A model generated the notes under the pieces. That model did no database searches and was not told where the DNA came from. It saw only the letters and a program-made list of their open reading frames with translations. A stretch of 64,000 nucleotides of DNA from Bacillota bacterium (GTDB lineage: Bacteria; Bacillota; Sulfobacillia; RBS10-35; JAJYVN01): assembly GCA_021803205.1 (NCBI GenBank), contig JAJZMB010000124.1, forward strand, positions 21,253 to 85,252, given 5' to 3'. The position numbers and the translations under genes are program-made. Positions within the stretch are counted from its first letter, which is position 1, and every line of letters begins with the position of its first letter. Positions 26,760 through 35,543 of this stretch are shown here, piece by piece.

Positions 26760-28139
26760 TCAGACGGTGCAGACGGTGTCCGGTTCCGGGAGGCGGCGTG
26801 CGATTTCGCTGAGGCGATAGCCCAAGCCCGGGCCGGCGATGCTTGTCAGACGGACGGCGCCACCGCGCCGGGCGTACAGTCCCGGGTGCACGGCGGCCTC
26901 GGGGGCCGAGGCGTCGGGGTAGAATTGCATGGCGTTGGTTTCAACGCCCATGATCGTGCCGGCGTGCGCCGCGAGCAGTATGTGGGGGATTTGGGCCAGC
27001 ATGGGGTTGGTCAGGTCCTGCACCATCAGGGCCATCCCGTGCGCTCGGGCCCAGCATAGTCCGAGGAGCGCGCCGGTCTGCGTCTTGCAGGTCTTCAGCG
27101 CCACGCCCGACCATCCCAGCGACCGCCCGAACCGGATGAGCCGCCAGTTGTGGGCGCTTTCGTCCATGAAGAGGGGCTTTTGCGCCGCAAGCGCCCGGAC
27201 GTCGGTGCGGTGTGCCTCGATGTCGTACGGGAATGGCTGCTCGACATACAGGAGCCGTGCGTAGGTCTCACGCTCCTTCGACTCCAGGCGGCGCAGGACC
27301 GTTTCGACATATTCCGGTTCGCGCACCATGCAGTTGAAGTCGGCGCTGAGGTGCGCGCAGCCCTCTTGGGCCGCGATGCGGCCGACCCGTCGCAGCCGGT
27401 CGAAGTCCCATGCGGCATCGTTGCCGCGCAACTTGATTTTCAGGCAGCGGAGGCCGTCGCGGCGGATCCAGTCGCGCAGCAGGACCGGGTGGCCGTCGTC
27501 GGGTTCAGTGCCGTCCAGGTCTCCTGCCTCCAGGGGGTCCCCTCCCCCCACCAGATGCCAGGCGGGGAGAGTGTCGGGCCGCGGTCGGGCAAGATAATCG
27601 GCCGGGCGGCGTCCCAAGAAGGAGACGCCGCTGCCGGGCTCCGCTTCCAGGAAGTGTGAGAGGTCGGGGGCGAGGAAGTCGCGGCCGTATGCCTGATAGG
27701 TGGGATGGTTGTGGAGGGTGCCATAGGCGTCGTGCAGGGCGATATCGAACGGGGAACAGCATACCAGCGCCGCCAGCCAGGGCATGGGTTCCCGGCCGGC
27801 CCGCCGGCGATTGAATGCCGCATGCAGCAGGGGCAGCGCCTGTTCGAGAAAGGCGTGGCCCACCTCCAGCGGGTGGCCGGTCTCCGGGAACTCCGCCCAC
27901 GCGCGCGTCAGGTCGCGCGTGAAAGACAGCAGGGCGTCGTGCCGTTGTGCGTAGGACAGGGCGCTCGGCCACACCCACGGGACGCTGAGCGGCGTCTCTC
28001 CCCACCCGGAGCCCCAACCTCCGGCGGTTCCGGCGACATCTACGCGCACGCGGGCGCAGGTCACCGACTCGAGTGTCTCCGCACCGAATTTCAGCGGTAG
28101 GCGGGTGCGTACCGGAATGAGGTGCAGGACGGCTCCCAC
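26760..28139 (-). CDS. Enolase (mandelate racemase/muconate lactonizing) superfamily enzyme
   Basis: About 459 residues with the superfamily catalytic set: Leu-Lys-Ile-Lys-Leu (Lys-x-Lys), Ala-Asp-Phe-Asn (first metal ligand), Glu-Gln-Pro (second), Met-Asp-Glu-Ser (third) and Ala-Leu-Lys-Thr-Cys-Lys. Typical reactions are acid-sugar dehydration or racemisation. GTG at 28139 was chosen because it puts the usual N-terminal strand (Leu-Ile-Pro-Val-Arg-Thr-Arg-Leu-Pro-Leu) close to the start, but it has no good ribosome binding site; the frame is open to a GTG at 28283 and the start is uncertain. It is the upstream gene of a pair with the isomerase/epimerase; with fucosidase nearby, L-fuconate-type chemistry is a guess. 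Confidence 0.8.
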   Translation of the reverse strand: MGAVLHLIPVRTRLPLKFGAETLESVTCARVRVDVAGTAGGWGSGWGETPLSVPWVWPSALSYAQRHDALLSFTRDLTRAWAEFPETGHPLEVGHAFLEQALPLLHAAFNRRRAGREPMPWLAALVCCSPFDIALHDAYGTLHNHPTYQAYGRDFLAPDLSHFLEAEPGSGVSFLGRRPADYLARPRPDTLPAWHLVGGGDPLEAGDLDGTEPDDGHPVLLRDWIRRDGLRCLKIKLRGNDAAWDFDRLRRVGRIAAQEGCAHLSADFNCMVREPEYVETVLRRLESKERETYARLLYVEQPFPYDIEAHRTDVRALAAQKPLFMDESAHNWRLIRFGRSLGWSGVALKTCKTQTGALLGLCWARAHGMALMVQDLTNPMLAQIPHILLAAHAGTIMGVETNAMQFYPDASAPEAAVHPGLYARRGGAVRLTSIAGPGLGYRLSEIARRLPEPDTVCTV

Positions 28140-28396
28140 AGGTCGGATGTCGGCGGCGGGCGTCGCGAACCCTCCCTCCTCGATGCGGGTTCCCCTTACC
28201 GCGGTTGCCTGCTGAGGTATTTGGGGAGGCTTGGGCGGCTCCTGCCGCCTTCCGGAAGGGATGGGCGCCGCCGGGGAAGGCACGGCGATTCGCTGCGGCC
28301 TGTGCGCCGCACGCCCGCGGTGGGATGCGGCGGCGAGCGTGCGCGCACAGGCCGCGTTGTCGTTCGGCCAGACGGGCGGCTTGGAGGCTCTCGGCC

Positions 28397-29779
28397 TCAG
28401 CGGCGTTCGGGGGGGTGCAGAAAACGGAGTAGATCACTGCCGGACGCGCGGGCCTCGGGAGAGGCTGATGGCGACCAGGGCACCTGTGTGGGGGCCGGTT
28501 TGTGCCGGGCCCGGTTGCGGCGGTGCGCGCCCCGGTGTACGTAGCCCTCATCGAAACGCAGGCCGCGGACGAGGTCGGCCGCGACCCAGCGGGTGGCGGC
28601 CCGGATCGTGTCCACCAGACCGGGCGCGGCATGCGCGTGCCCCGAGATCCGTCGCGTGGGAGGGGACGGTGGGACGGGCGTGGCCGGACGCGCGGGGGCG
28701 TCCGGCCACGCTGGGTGCCGGCGTGCCATCCACTGCCCTGTCCGTCGTGCCGCCCCTCTCTCGCCGTGCGGGGAGGCACGCGTGCAGCGCAAGCGCCGTA
28801 CGGAGACGGCAGTGAGTGCGGCGGAGCCGCGGATCATCCATCGCGCCCCGGCAAGCCCGGTGCTGAGCACGGCGGCGCGGCTCATGGTCCACACGGCGGT
28901 CGCGCACCAGCGGAAGGCATCGAGCAGGGTACATGGCCGGGCGCGGCCCATCCGGCATGCGGCGGCATGCCACGCCGACCACAGGTGGGGTGCCGCCGAG
29001 CCCAGCGCGCGGCTGGCGGGTCGCAGAACAGCGTCCAGGTTGCCAGGCAACGGCGGCGAGGATGCGTCCGGTACGCCGCCCGCCTCGGCCGCGGATGTCG
29101 CTCCGCCGTCTCCGGCCTGGGACAGGGCAGACAGCAGGTCCGCGACGGGGGGCGCCGCGGTCGATGTTCCCGCGGCCGCCAGGTAGGTGAAACTCAGCCC
29201 GGATGCCGAGAACGGCGTGCTGACGTCAAGATCCACGCGCCGGCGGGGCAGCGGGCCCGAGTGCGGCGAGTACAGGTGATAAGGCCATTCCGCCTCTGCC
29301 CAGGCAGACACCGCCGGGCGCCGGACCCATGCCGCAATGCCGGCACGCCACGTACCTCCCGCGGTTTCGACGTCCACGCGCAGGCGAAACAGCCCGTCGC
29401 TGCCCGAAAGCCAGGGTAACCGGAGGTGTGCCTTCGCCATCGCCGCGCCGACGGCAACCTCTTGGCGGAGCGGTATCCGCAGGCGTCCGAGCGGTTCGCC
29501 ATCCGGCCCGCGGATGTCGAGATGACCCCGCAGGCGCTTTTGGGGACGCACCCGCAAGAAGTATCCGGAATAACCCGCAAGGAGCATTGCCGCCACCGGC
29601 GCGCTGAGCAAGAGCCCCGCCGTCACCCACTGCGTCGCTGTGTCCGGGGTGGGTGCGATGGTTGTGGCGGCCGCCAGGGCCGGTGCCCGCCAAGCGGCGG
29701 GTACCGCGAGGGCGGCGACCGCGGTCGCGATCCCGCGCACCAATGCCTGGGGGGTGTGCAGGCGTGCCCTGCGGTCCAT
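28397..29779 (-). CDS. Hypothetical membrane protein
   Basis: About 460 residues, not recognised. The N-terminus has a hydrophobic signal-like helix (Ala-Thr-Ala-Val-Ala-Ala-Leu-Ala-Val-Pro) and a second transmembrane helix (Val-Thr-Ala-Gly-Leu-Leu-Leu-Ser...Ala-Gly-Tyr). A likely beta-rich domain follows (Arg-Gly-His-Leu-Asp-Ile-Arg-Gly, Leu-Phe-Arg-Leu-Arg-Val-Asp-Val-Glu-Thr). The second half is low-complexity, rich in Ala, Arg and Pro, and may be disordered. ATG 29779 has AAGGGA about 14 nt upstream; a TTG at 29812 is possible. It follows the enolase-type gene on the same strand with a 250-bp gap. No function is proposed. Confidence 0.55.
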   Translation of the reverse strand: MDRRARLHTPQALVRGIATAVAALAVPAAWRAPALAAATTIAPTPDTATQWVTAGLLLSAPVAAMLLAGYSGYFLRVRPQKRLRGHLDIRGPDGEPLGRLRIPLRQEVAVGAAMAKAHLRLPWLSGSDGLFRLRVDVETAGGTWRAGIAAWVRRPAVSAWAEAEWPYHLYSPHSGPLPRRRVDLDVSTPFSASGLSFTYLAAAGTSTAAPPVADLLSALSQAGDGGATSAAEAGGVPDASSPPLPGNLDAVLRPASRALGSAAPHLWSAWHAAACRMGRARPCTLLDAFRWCATAVWTMSRAAVLSTGLAGARWMIRGSAALTAVSVRRLRCTRASPHGERGAARRTGQWMARRHPAWPDAPARPATPVPPSPPTRRISGHAHAAPGLVDTIRAATRWVAADLVRGLRFDEGYVHRGAHRRNRARHKPAPTQVPWSPSASPEARASGSDLLRFLHPPERR

Positions 29780-29855
29780 GACATACCACGTCCGTCCCTT
29801 GGGGCCATGCAATCCATGGGGATATCGTGGTAAAGCAATGATTCATAAAGGGACG

Positions 29856-29902
29856 GAGATCAGATCCTCCGGTGCCGCCAAGGCATCGGAGGATCTGATC
29901 TC
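29856..29902. repeat. 16-bp perfect inverted repeat
   Basis: Arms GAGATCAGATCCTCCG at 29856-29871 and its exact complement at 29887-29902 with a 15-nt loop, upstream of the hypothetical membrane protein gene. It could be an operator, a terminator or a 5' leader hairpin; the sequence does not decide. Confidence 0.6.
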
Positions 29903-30115
29903 CCGGGTTTCGGCAGCCTGGCGTCCAGGGGACGCGGCACTGCATTCATCCGAGGCGTGAGGGTGTCTTTCGCCGCCGTCGGGAAACGGTGCCGCGAGCC
30001 GGATGCTGCCGCGGGCGGTCAGCCCGAGCCGAACCGGCGCGGCATCCGGCATGACCAGCCAAAGATCCGAGCCGGAGCGTGCTGCGCAACAGGACTCTTA
30101 CAGCACGCTCCGCTT

Positions 30116-30277
30116 ACTGTCCTTCGCACTGGCAAGGCCTGGGCCGGGGCAGGCACTCATGCAGCGGCGAACCGGGCCTGTCCGTCCGTTCATCCCCCCT
30201 TGGGGCCGCCCTTCCGACCGCTGTGCCGATGTTCCGGACCGTCTCCGGTGTCAACTGCTGCCAGTGCGGAGGACAGT
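30116..30277. repeat. Repeat A, copy 2
   Basis: 162 bp, same length as the copy at 17947. Ends are ACTGTCCTTCGCACTGG and the complement of ACTGTCCTCCGCACTGG (30261-30277). TA flanks the CTG...CAG core on both sides. Repeat B follows 6 bp later. Confidence 0.75.
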
Positions 30278-30283
30278 ACTATT

Positions 30284-30464
30284 GGCGCGTCCATCAAGTC
30301 TTGATCCTCGCCACGGAACAGGGGCACCGTCTCGGGGTAGCGGTCAGCGGGCGCGGCCGTTACGGCCCGGGGGGAGGGCGTCGCATCCGCCATTGGCGCC
30401 AGGACTTGAGCGGCATGCTGTCGCCGACGCTCGACGCAGCGTGACAAAACTTGATGGCTGCGCC
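30284..30464. repeat. Repeat B, copy 1: 181-bp MITE-like element
   Basis: 181 bp with terminal inverted repeats of about 17 bp (GGCGCGTCCATCAAGT and AACTTGATGGCTGCGCC). A copy of identical length is at 57571-57751. The 5-bp sequence ACTAT lies on both sides (30278-30282 and 30465-30469), consistent with a target duplication. The element ends 1 bp before the NUDIX stop codon region. Confidence 0.78.
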
Positions 30465-30465
30465 A

Positions 30466-30948
30466 CTATCGACCGTTCTGCGCCCAGGCCTCCAGTGCCG
30501 CCTGGTGCGTCGGAAAGCAGAGCCGGGGCGGCGCCGACGCCGGAAACCACTCCGCCGCCAATGCGTCGAAGCCTGGGATAAGCCGGCCGCCAACCGGCCG
30601 TGCGGCCACAAAGGCGATGACGACGCCGAACACGCCGATCTGGCGCAGGACCTCAACCTCAACCCCGCTTTCCTCCCGCACCTCTCGGCGTGCGGCGGCC
30701 TCCACCGTTTCCCCGGGCTCGATGAATCCGCCGGGAAGGCACCAGCCTCCCGCCTCGGGCGGAAAACGGCGGCGTACGCAGAGGATCCGGCCTTCAGAGA
30801 ACACCACAGCGGCCGCAGCCGGATGCGGGTGCTCCCAGTAGACGAAGCCGCAGACGGAACACCAGCGCCGCGGCGCGCCGTCCAGATTCCGCTCGACCAG
30901 TGCCGCGGCACACAGAGGACAGAAGCGCCACGCCGCGCTCGGCGGCAT
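30466..30948 (-). CDS. NUDIX hydrolase with N-terminal zinc ribbon
   Basis: A 160-residue protein. The first 40 residues form a zinc ribbon (Phe-Cys-Pro-Leu-Cys, then Trp-Cys-Ser-Val-Cys-Gly-Phe). Next is a NUDIX fold with the box Gly-Gly-Phe-Ile-Glu-Pro-Gly-Glu through Arg-Glu-Val-Arg-Glu-Glu-Ser-Gly-Val. Such proteins hydrolyse nucleoside diphosphates linked to X, often NADH or ADP-ribose. The ATG at 30948 has only a weak AGGTGG upstream. Its stop codon TAG abuts repeat B, so the insertion is directly at the 3' end of the gene without disrupting it. Confidence 0.87.
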   Translation of the reverse strand: MPPSAAWRFCPLCAAALVERNLDGAPRRWCSVCGFVYWEHPHPAAAAVVFSEGRILCVRRRFPPEAGGWCLPGGFIEPGETVEAAARREVREESGVEVEVLRQIGVFGVVIAFVAARPVGGRLIPGFDALAAEWFPASAPPRLCFPTHQAALEAWAQNGR

Positions 30949-31050
30949 CCGCCACCTGATCGGCGCGGCGGATCCTGTGCTCAGCGGGAACACCCCCCTG
31001 AATGCCGGAATCTTACCCGTTCTTCCCCCACCGCGGGGCCCAGGGGCGCA

Positions 31051-31150
31051 GGATCCCGCCAAAGTCGGGCCGCCCGCCCTCGCCATCCCGGAGCCACGAT
31101 TCTTCCTTGGCGGCAGAACTCCAACGGCGCCGGGAGCGACCTTGCCGAGC
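31051..31150. repeat. Repeat D, copy 1
   Basis: About 100 bp, roughly 70-75% similar to 59575-59680. Shared words are GGCAAAGTCGGGC/GCCAAAGTCGGGC, ATCCCGGAGCC, TTCTTCCTTG, CGGCAGA and CGGGAGCGAC. It sits in the 440-bp gap before the solute-binding protein gene. No inverted ends were found; it may be a fragment of a longer element. Confidence 0.5.
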
Positions 31151-31392
31151 CCCTGCCCGGGGACACGGGGGGCGTGTGCCGGGCCCGGCGGAGTGGATCC
31201 GTTCGCCGTGGGCCTGCGGCGGAAGACGACGCGGCAGGAGGGCTCCGGGCATCCGGAGAACGGTGGCGCATGGCGGGCGCCGGGGGTGTAGCCCCCGGCG
31301 CCCAATCTTGTTGTGCGCAGGGGGCCCGACCGGCGCCGGCGGCGGATCGGGCTTCCGAAGACATTTGCTCATTTGCCGGAGGGGGAAGCGGC

Positions 31393-33723
31393 ATGGGCTC
31401 GGCCGCGAACGGTGGCGCCGCGGGGTTCGGACACAGGTCGCGGCGCGGGCGGTCGAGGGGGAAAACCGCGGGGGGCGAGCCGCAGGGGTCTATCGGGGCG
31501 TCAACGGTGGACGGGCGCAGGGCGGGCCGCATCAGCCGGCGACGGTGGCTTGGGGTGTCCGCGGCTGTCATCGCGGGTGCAGGAGGTGCGGTGCTCGTCG
31601 CCTCCTCCCGGCGGCTGGGCGGCGTCGGACCGGCGCCGTCGGCGGCGCCGGTGGTCCTCACACTCCAGCCAGGCGGCCTGATTCCGTTCAACCGCACCAC
31701 GATCGCCCTCTACCAGCATATCCTGCGCCCCTTCCTCCAGTCGAATCGGCGTGTGCGCGTCCAACTGACGCCAACCCTCTGGCACGCCAATGTGCAGGCG
31801 ATTCTTGGCGGCATGGGCGCGGATGTCATCTCCGACAACTACCCGCCGAGTTACATGGCCTCCGGGGGCAATCTGTTGCTACCCCTGGACGGATACATCC
31901 GCAGGGACGGACTGGATACCGCAGCCTGGCCGGCGACCCTGCTGGCCTCCTACCGCGCGGCCGCGCCGGACCATGGCCTCTATATGCTGCCGGGCTATTT
32001 CTGCCCAAGGATCTATGCGCTGCGGCTGTCCGACTTCGACGCGGCAGGCGTACCCCGCCCCGATCCGGGTTGGTCGTACCGCGAATTTGCGGCGGCGGCC
32101 AAGGCCATGACTCGGGAGAACGGCGGTAAGAAACGCTTCGGCGCGGTCGTGGACTGGTACTCCGACCACATCGGCGGAGCCACGTGGCCCTTCTACGCGT
32201 TCGGCGACGGTATGCTCGACGGCCGGGGCGATTCGCAGTTGTCCAATGGCGCCAACATCCGTGCCGGGGAGTACCTATATGAGCAATTGTTCTGGCCCGG
32301 GGTGGCCACAACGCGGGACTTCCTGGGCCCGACATACACCTCTGCCGCCTTTGTGCGGGACCAGACCAGCATGCAACTCTCCTGGAACGGCTTGGTCCTC
32401 GACAATGCGCAGCGGTGGAGGGGTTTCGCATGGGACTACTACCCCCCGCCGGTGTTTCCCCAGGGTCCGACCTGCGCCGCCGCCACCAACTTTTACGCCA
32501 TCCCCGCGACCTGCCCGCACCCGGAGGCGGCGTGGACCCTGCTGCGCTTCCTCACCGGCGATGCGACGTCCGAGGGCTGGCAGCACGGCCTGGTGCACCT
32601 GGCTCTGCAGGAGCCGTCGCTGCTCGCCCTTTGGGACAAGTGGCTCGCCGCGGTGCAGGCTGCCGCTCCCCCGCTGGGGCAGAAGCAGCTCCGGTACTTC
32701 AAGGACTTGTCGGTTTCCGGCCGTGCCTTCCCCCAGCAGTACTACCCGCGGCTGGACGAGCAGTGCCAGAATCTGGCCGCGCGTTCCGTGCGCGCCCTGT
32801 GGGCGCGGAACACGGATGTGCCCACCGCGTTTTCCCGGATCGATCTGTTGGTCAACGCCCTGCTGGCCCGGGCCGAGGCGGTGGAGACGGCCCAGGGCAA
32901 GGCGCTGGCGGCGGCGGCGCTGGTAACGCCCGGCGCGACTGCTTCGTACGCGCCGCCCCCGTGCGACGGCCTGGGGGCCTCGGCCACACCGGCCGGCGGG
33001 TATGTCCTGCTCGCCCCGGCCGGGACTTGGACGCTGCTGGGGGATGGTACGGCCGTAGGAGGCACATCGGACAACACGATGTTCGCCTGCCTGCCGATCA
33101 CCGCTTCGCAAGGGGAATGGTCCTGCCGGCTGGTGGCGGTCGCCAACGTCTCATGTCCGCAACTGAGCCCTCAGGCGGCATTCGGGCTGATGATCCGCGG
33201 AGACCTGTCCGACGACGCCGCGATGGCCGTCCTGCAGGTGACGGGGGCCGGCGGAATGCAGTGGCGCTGCCGGCCGGTTCCGGCAGTGGCACCGGGCGGG
33301 GTGGCCGGCCCCGTCTCCGTACCATGGCCCGGTGGCGGGGCGACGTTGATGGCCCCAGCGGACAGGCCGGCGCTGAACTATCTGCTGGCGCCTGTCTGGC
33401 TCCGGCTGCGGCGCCGGGGCACGACTTGGACCGCCATGGCGTCGCGGGACGGAAAGATCTGGTCCGCCGTGGGCCGTCCCGAGATTATCCGGGCGGGCGG
33501 CGTCTGGATCGGCGTCCATTGCTGTGCGCACAATGCCGACTGGGGTGGAAGCGGCTATGTGCGGGGTGTCTTTGATCACCTGACCTTCGTGCCCAGCGCG
33601 CGGATGCAGGTGGGCGACCAGGGAGTGCCTCCGGTCGCTGGCGCGGTGGCAGTGGACTGGGCCAGCGCCACCCCGGCTCTGGTGCCCGCCTCTGCCGCGG
33701 GTGGCGTGCCGCTGCGGGGGTGA
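31393..33723 (+). CDS. Tat-exported family 1 solute-binding protein with C-terminal DUF1349-like domain
   Basis: A 776-residue secreted protein. After a basic N-terminus comes a twin-arginine-like signal (Ser-Arg-Arg-Arg-Trp-Leu-Gly then a hydrophobic helix). About 400 residues resemble extracellular sugar-binding proteins (Gly-Ala-Asp-Val-Ile-Ser-Asp-Asn-Tyr-Pro-Pro; Pro-Glu-Ala-Ala-Trp-Thr-Leu-Leu-Arg-Phe-Leu-Thr-Gly). The last 250 residues form a beta-sandwich with Phe-Gly-Leu-Met-Ile-Arg and Arg-Asp-Gly-Lys-Ile-Trp, as in DUF1349/LamG-like carbohydrate-binding modules. ATG 31393 has GGAGGGGG about 8 nt upstream. No permease is adjacent, so it may serve the importer at 1-2.7 kb or bind glycan at the surface. 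Confidence 0.75.
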   Translation: MGSAANGGAAGFGHRSRRGRSRGKTAGGEPQGSIGASTVDGRRAGRISRRRWLGVSAAVIAGAGGAVLVASSRRLGGVGPAPSAAPVVLTLQPGGLIPFNRTTIALYQHILRPFLQSNRRVRVQLTPTLWHANVQAILGGMGADVISDNYPPSYMASGGNLLLPLDGYIRRDGLDTAAWPATLLASYRAAAPDHGLYMLPGYFCPRIYALRLSDFDAAGVPRPDPGWSYREFAAAAKAMTRENGGKKRFGAVVDWYSDHIGGATWPFYAFGDGMLDGRGDSQLSNGANIRAGEYLYEQLFWPGVATTRDFLGPTYTSAAFVRDQTSMQLSWNGLVLDNAQRWRGFAWDYYPPPVFPQGPTCAAATNFYAIPATCPHPEAAWTLLRFLTGDATSEGWQHGLVHLALQEPSLLALWDKWLAAVQAAAPPLGQKQLRYFKDLSVSGRAFPQQYYPRLDEQCQNLAARSVRALWARNTDVPTAFSRIDLLVNALLARAEAVETAQGKALAAAALVTPGATASYAPPPCDGLGASATPAGGYVLLAPAGTWTLLGDGTAVGGTSDNTMFACLPITASQGEWSCRLVAVANVSCPQLSPQAAFGLMIRGDLSDDAAMAVLQVTGAGGMQWRCRPVPAVAPGGVAGPVSVPWPGGGATLMAPADRPALNYLLAPVWLRLRRRGTTWTAMASRDGKIWSAVGRPEIIRAGGVWIGVHCCAHNADWGGSGYVRGVFDHLTFVPSARMQVGDQGVPPVAGAVAVDWASATPALVPASAAGGVPLRG

Positions 33724-34004
33724 AGGCCGCACATGCCGACGTCGTAGGGCGGTCTCGCCGCGCATCCTGATTATTCACCGCGTTTCCGGCCGTCAGGTGG
33801 CCGAAGGCGTATGATGGCTTTCGGCATACCTCGGGGCCTTGGGCCGGGGCTGACAGACGGACCGGTGGCCGTCAGGGCGGATGGTTTTGCCCGTAGGGCG
33901 GCGTGCCGCCAGGGCGTTCCGGTGAGTCCTGCCGCCCGAGTGCGGCACGCTGTGGGTGTCCGCGCCGGCAGGCGATCCGAACGCTTCGTGACGGGAGGTG
34001 TGTC

Positions 34005-34682
34005 ATGGTACGCGGCGGGCATGGTTCCGGCGGGGAGACCGGGTGGGAGACGGTGCCGCGATACACGCTCGCCGCCCCGGGGGCCGCGGTATACGAAGCC
34101 AAGCGCTCCCGCTTCTACGCGTATGCCCGCCCGCTCCGGGCGTCCAGTGGACTGCAGGCCCCCGAACTGCGTGTATGGCTGTCGGGGATCCGGGAGCGCC
34201 ACCGGGATGCCCGCCACGTAGTCTTCGGCTGGCGGGACGCCCGCGGGACCGGCCGAGGCACCGATGACGGCGAGCCCCACGGGACGGGGGGGCGCCCGTG
34301 TCTGGCCGCCCTCGGGCACGCCGGGGTCGATGCCGCGGCGGTGGCGGTCGCCCGCATCTTCGGCGGGGTCCTCCTCGGGCCTGCGGGACTTGCGCGCGCC
34401 TATGGCGAGGCTGCCGCCGCGGCGGTGGCCGCCGCCGGAGTGCGGAGTGTGATGCCTGTGCTGTCCTTCACCGTCGATGCCCCGATCGCCGACGGGCCGG
34501 CGGTGGAACGGGTCCTGCGCTCCCTGCGCGCCGAATGCATCCGCCGGGAATACCCGGTCGGCGCGGTGCGGCTGTGCGGGGTCGCCCCTCCAGACGCTGC
34601 GCGGCGCCTGATGCCGGGTCTGGCGGCGGCGACGGGCGGGCGGGCCCGGGCGACCCTTGCCACCGAGCCGGAGTGGGATTGA
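34005..34682 (+). CDS. yigZ: YigZ/IMPACT family protein
   Basis: A 225-residue UPF0029/IMPACT protein. The signature Asp-Asp-Gly-Glu-Pro-His-Gly-Thr-Gly-Gly-Arg-Pro is central, preceded by Lys-Arg-Ser-Arg-Phe-Tyr-Ala-Tyr and followed by a ferredoxin-like C-terminal half (Gly-Pro-Ala-Gly-Leu-Ala-Arg-Ala-Tyr). Its role is uncertain in bacteria; the fold relates to elongation-factor domains. GGGAGGTG precedes the ATG by about 7 nt. Its TGA is the last stop in the frame of the transglycosylase gene that follows. Confidence 0.9.
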   Translation: MVRGGHGSGGETGWETVPRYTLAAPGAAVYEAKRSRFYAYARPLRASSGLQAPELRVWLSGIRERHRDARHVVFGWRDARGTGRGTDDGEPHGTGGRPCLAALGHAGVDAAAVAVARIFGGVLLGPAGLARAYGEAAAAAVAAAGVRSVMPVLSFTVDAPIADGPAVERVLRSLRAECIRREYPVGAVRLCGVAPPDAARRLMPGLAAATGGRARATLATEPEWD

Positions 34683-34850
34683 CTTGGGTACGGGTGGCGG
34701 CCCGCGGCGGAAGGGGCCCCGCGGGGTGGAAGGGCGTGTGTCTGCAGGAGCCGAGGGCCGGTCCGCTGCACGGCGTCCCCGTCGGCGCGTGCGGCGGAGG
34801 CGACAGGCGCCCGTGCGGCAGAGGACAGGCAAGCCCTTGCGCCGGGCGAT

Positions 34851-35543
34851 GTGGGCCGTCGCCGCCGGCTCGCGCTGATCCTGGGGTGGGGGGCCGCCGC
34901 CTTTGTGCAGCGGGCGGAGATGCGGATCGCCGGTCTGCCGGCACGCGTCGACGCCGAGTTGGCGGCGCACGGGCAGCCGTTTGTACACCTGTCACAGCTC
35001 CCCCCTGCCCTGGTCGAGGCGACGGTGGCCGTCGAGGATCGTTCGTTCTGGTCCAACCCCGGGATCAGCTTGGAGGGGATCGCACGGTCCGCCCTGGTCG
35101 ACGTGGCCAGCCAATCCTTCGCCGAGGGCGGCAGCACGATCACGCAGCAACTCATCCGGGATCAACTCCTGGGCTACCAGAAGACGCTGACCCGCAAGCT
35201 CACGGAGATGGCCTACGCGGTCCTGGCGACGCGCCGCTTTCCCAAGCGTACGATCCTGACCCTTTACCTCAACGAGGTCAACTATGGCAGCGGGGCCTTC
35301 GGCATCGCCGCGGCCGCGCAGACCTATTTCGCAGTGCCGGCGGCTGACCTCAGCCTCGCGCAATGCACATTGCTCGCCGGCCTGCCGCAGGATCCCGCCG
35401 GACTCGACCCGTTCCGGCATCCTCGTGCGGCGCGCCGCCGCCAGCAGGCGGTATTGCAGGCGATGGTGGCCGTTGGCGACCTGAGCGCGTCCCAGGCGGC
35501 CGCGGCCGCCGCTGCGGCGCTGTGTCTCCTACCGGTCGGTTGA
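34851..35543 (+). CDS. Monofunctional peptidoglycan glycosyltransferase (GT51)
   Basis: A 230-residue GT51 domain with a short N-terminal anchor. Motifs are Val-Glu-Asp-Arg-Ser-Phe-Trp (catalytic Glu), Gly-Gly-Ser-Thr-Ile-Thr-Gln-Gln-Leu, Arg-Lys-Leu-Thr-Glu-Met and Leu-Tyr-Leu-Asn-Glu-Val-Asn-Tyr-Gly. After Glu-Asp the usual His-x-Gly is Asn-Pro-Gly, a variant seen in some Bacillota. It polymerises lipid II. There is no transpeptidase domain. The GTG at 34851 is the first possible start after the yigZ stop and lacks a clear ribosome binding site; the anchor helix is short, so a frameshift in the N-terminal region is possible. Confidence 0.83.
   Translation: MGRRRRLALILGWGAAAFVQRAEMRIAGLPARVDAELAAHGQPFVHLSQLPPALVEATVAVEDRSFWSNPGISLEGIARSALVDVASQSFAEGGSTITQQLIRDQLLGYQKTLTRKLTEMAYAVLATRRFPKRTILTLYLNEVNYGSGAFGIAAAAQTYFAVPAADLSLAQCTLLAGLPQDPAGLDPFRHPRAARRRQQAVLQAMVAVGDLSASQAAAAAAAALCLLPVG

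Noticed and set aside
34657..34878. Separate small basic protein before the GT51 gene
   Set aside because: The frame overlaps the end of yigZ and the start of the transglycosylase, has no ribosome binding site and is Arg-rich; it may only reflect an altered N-terminus of the GT51 gene.
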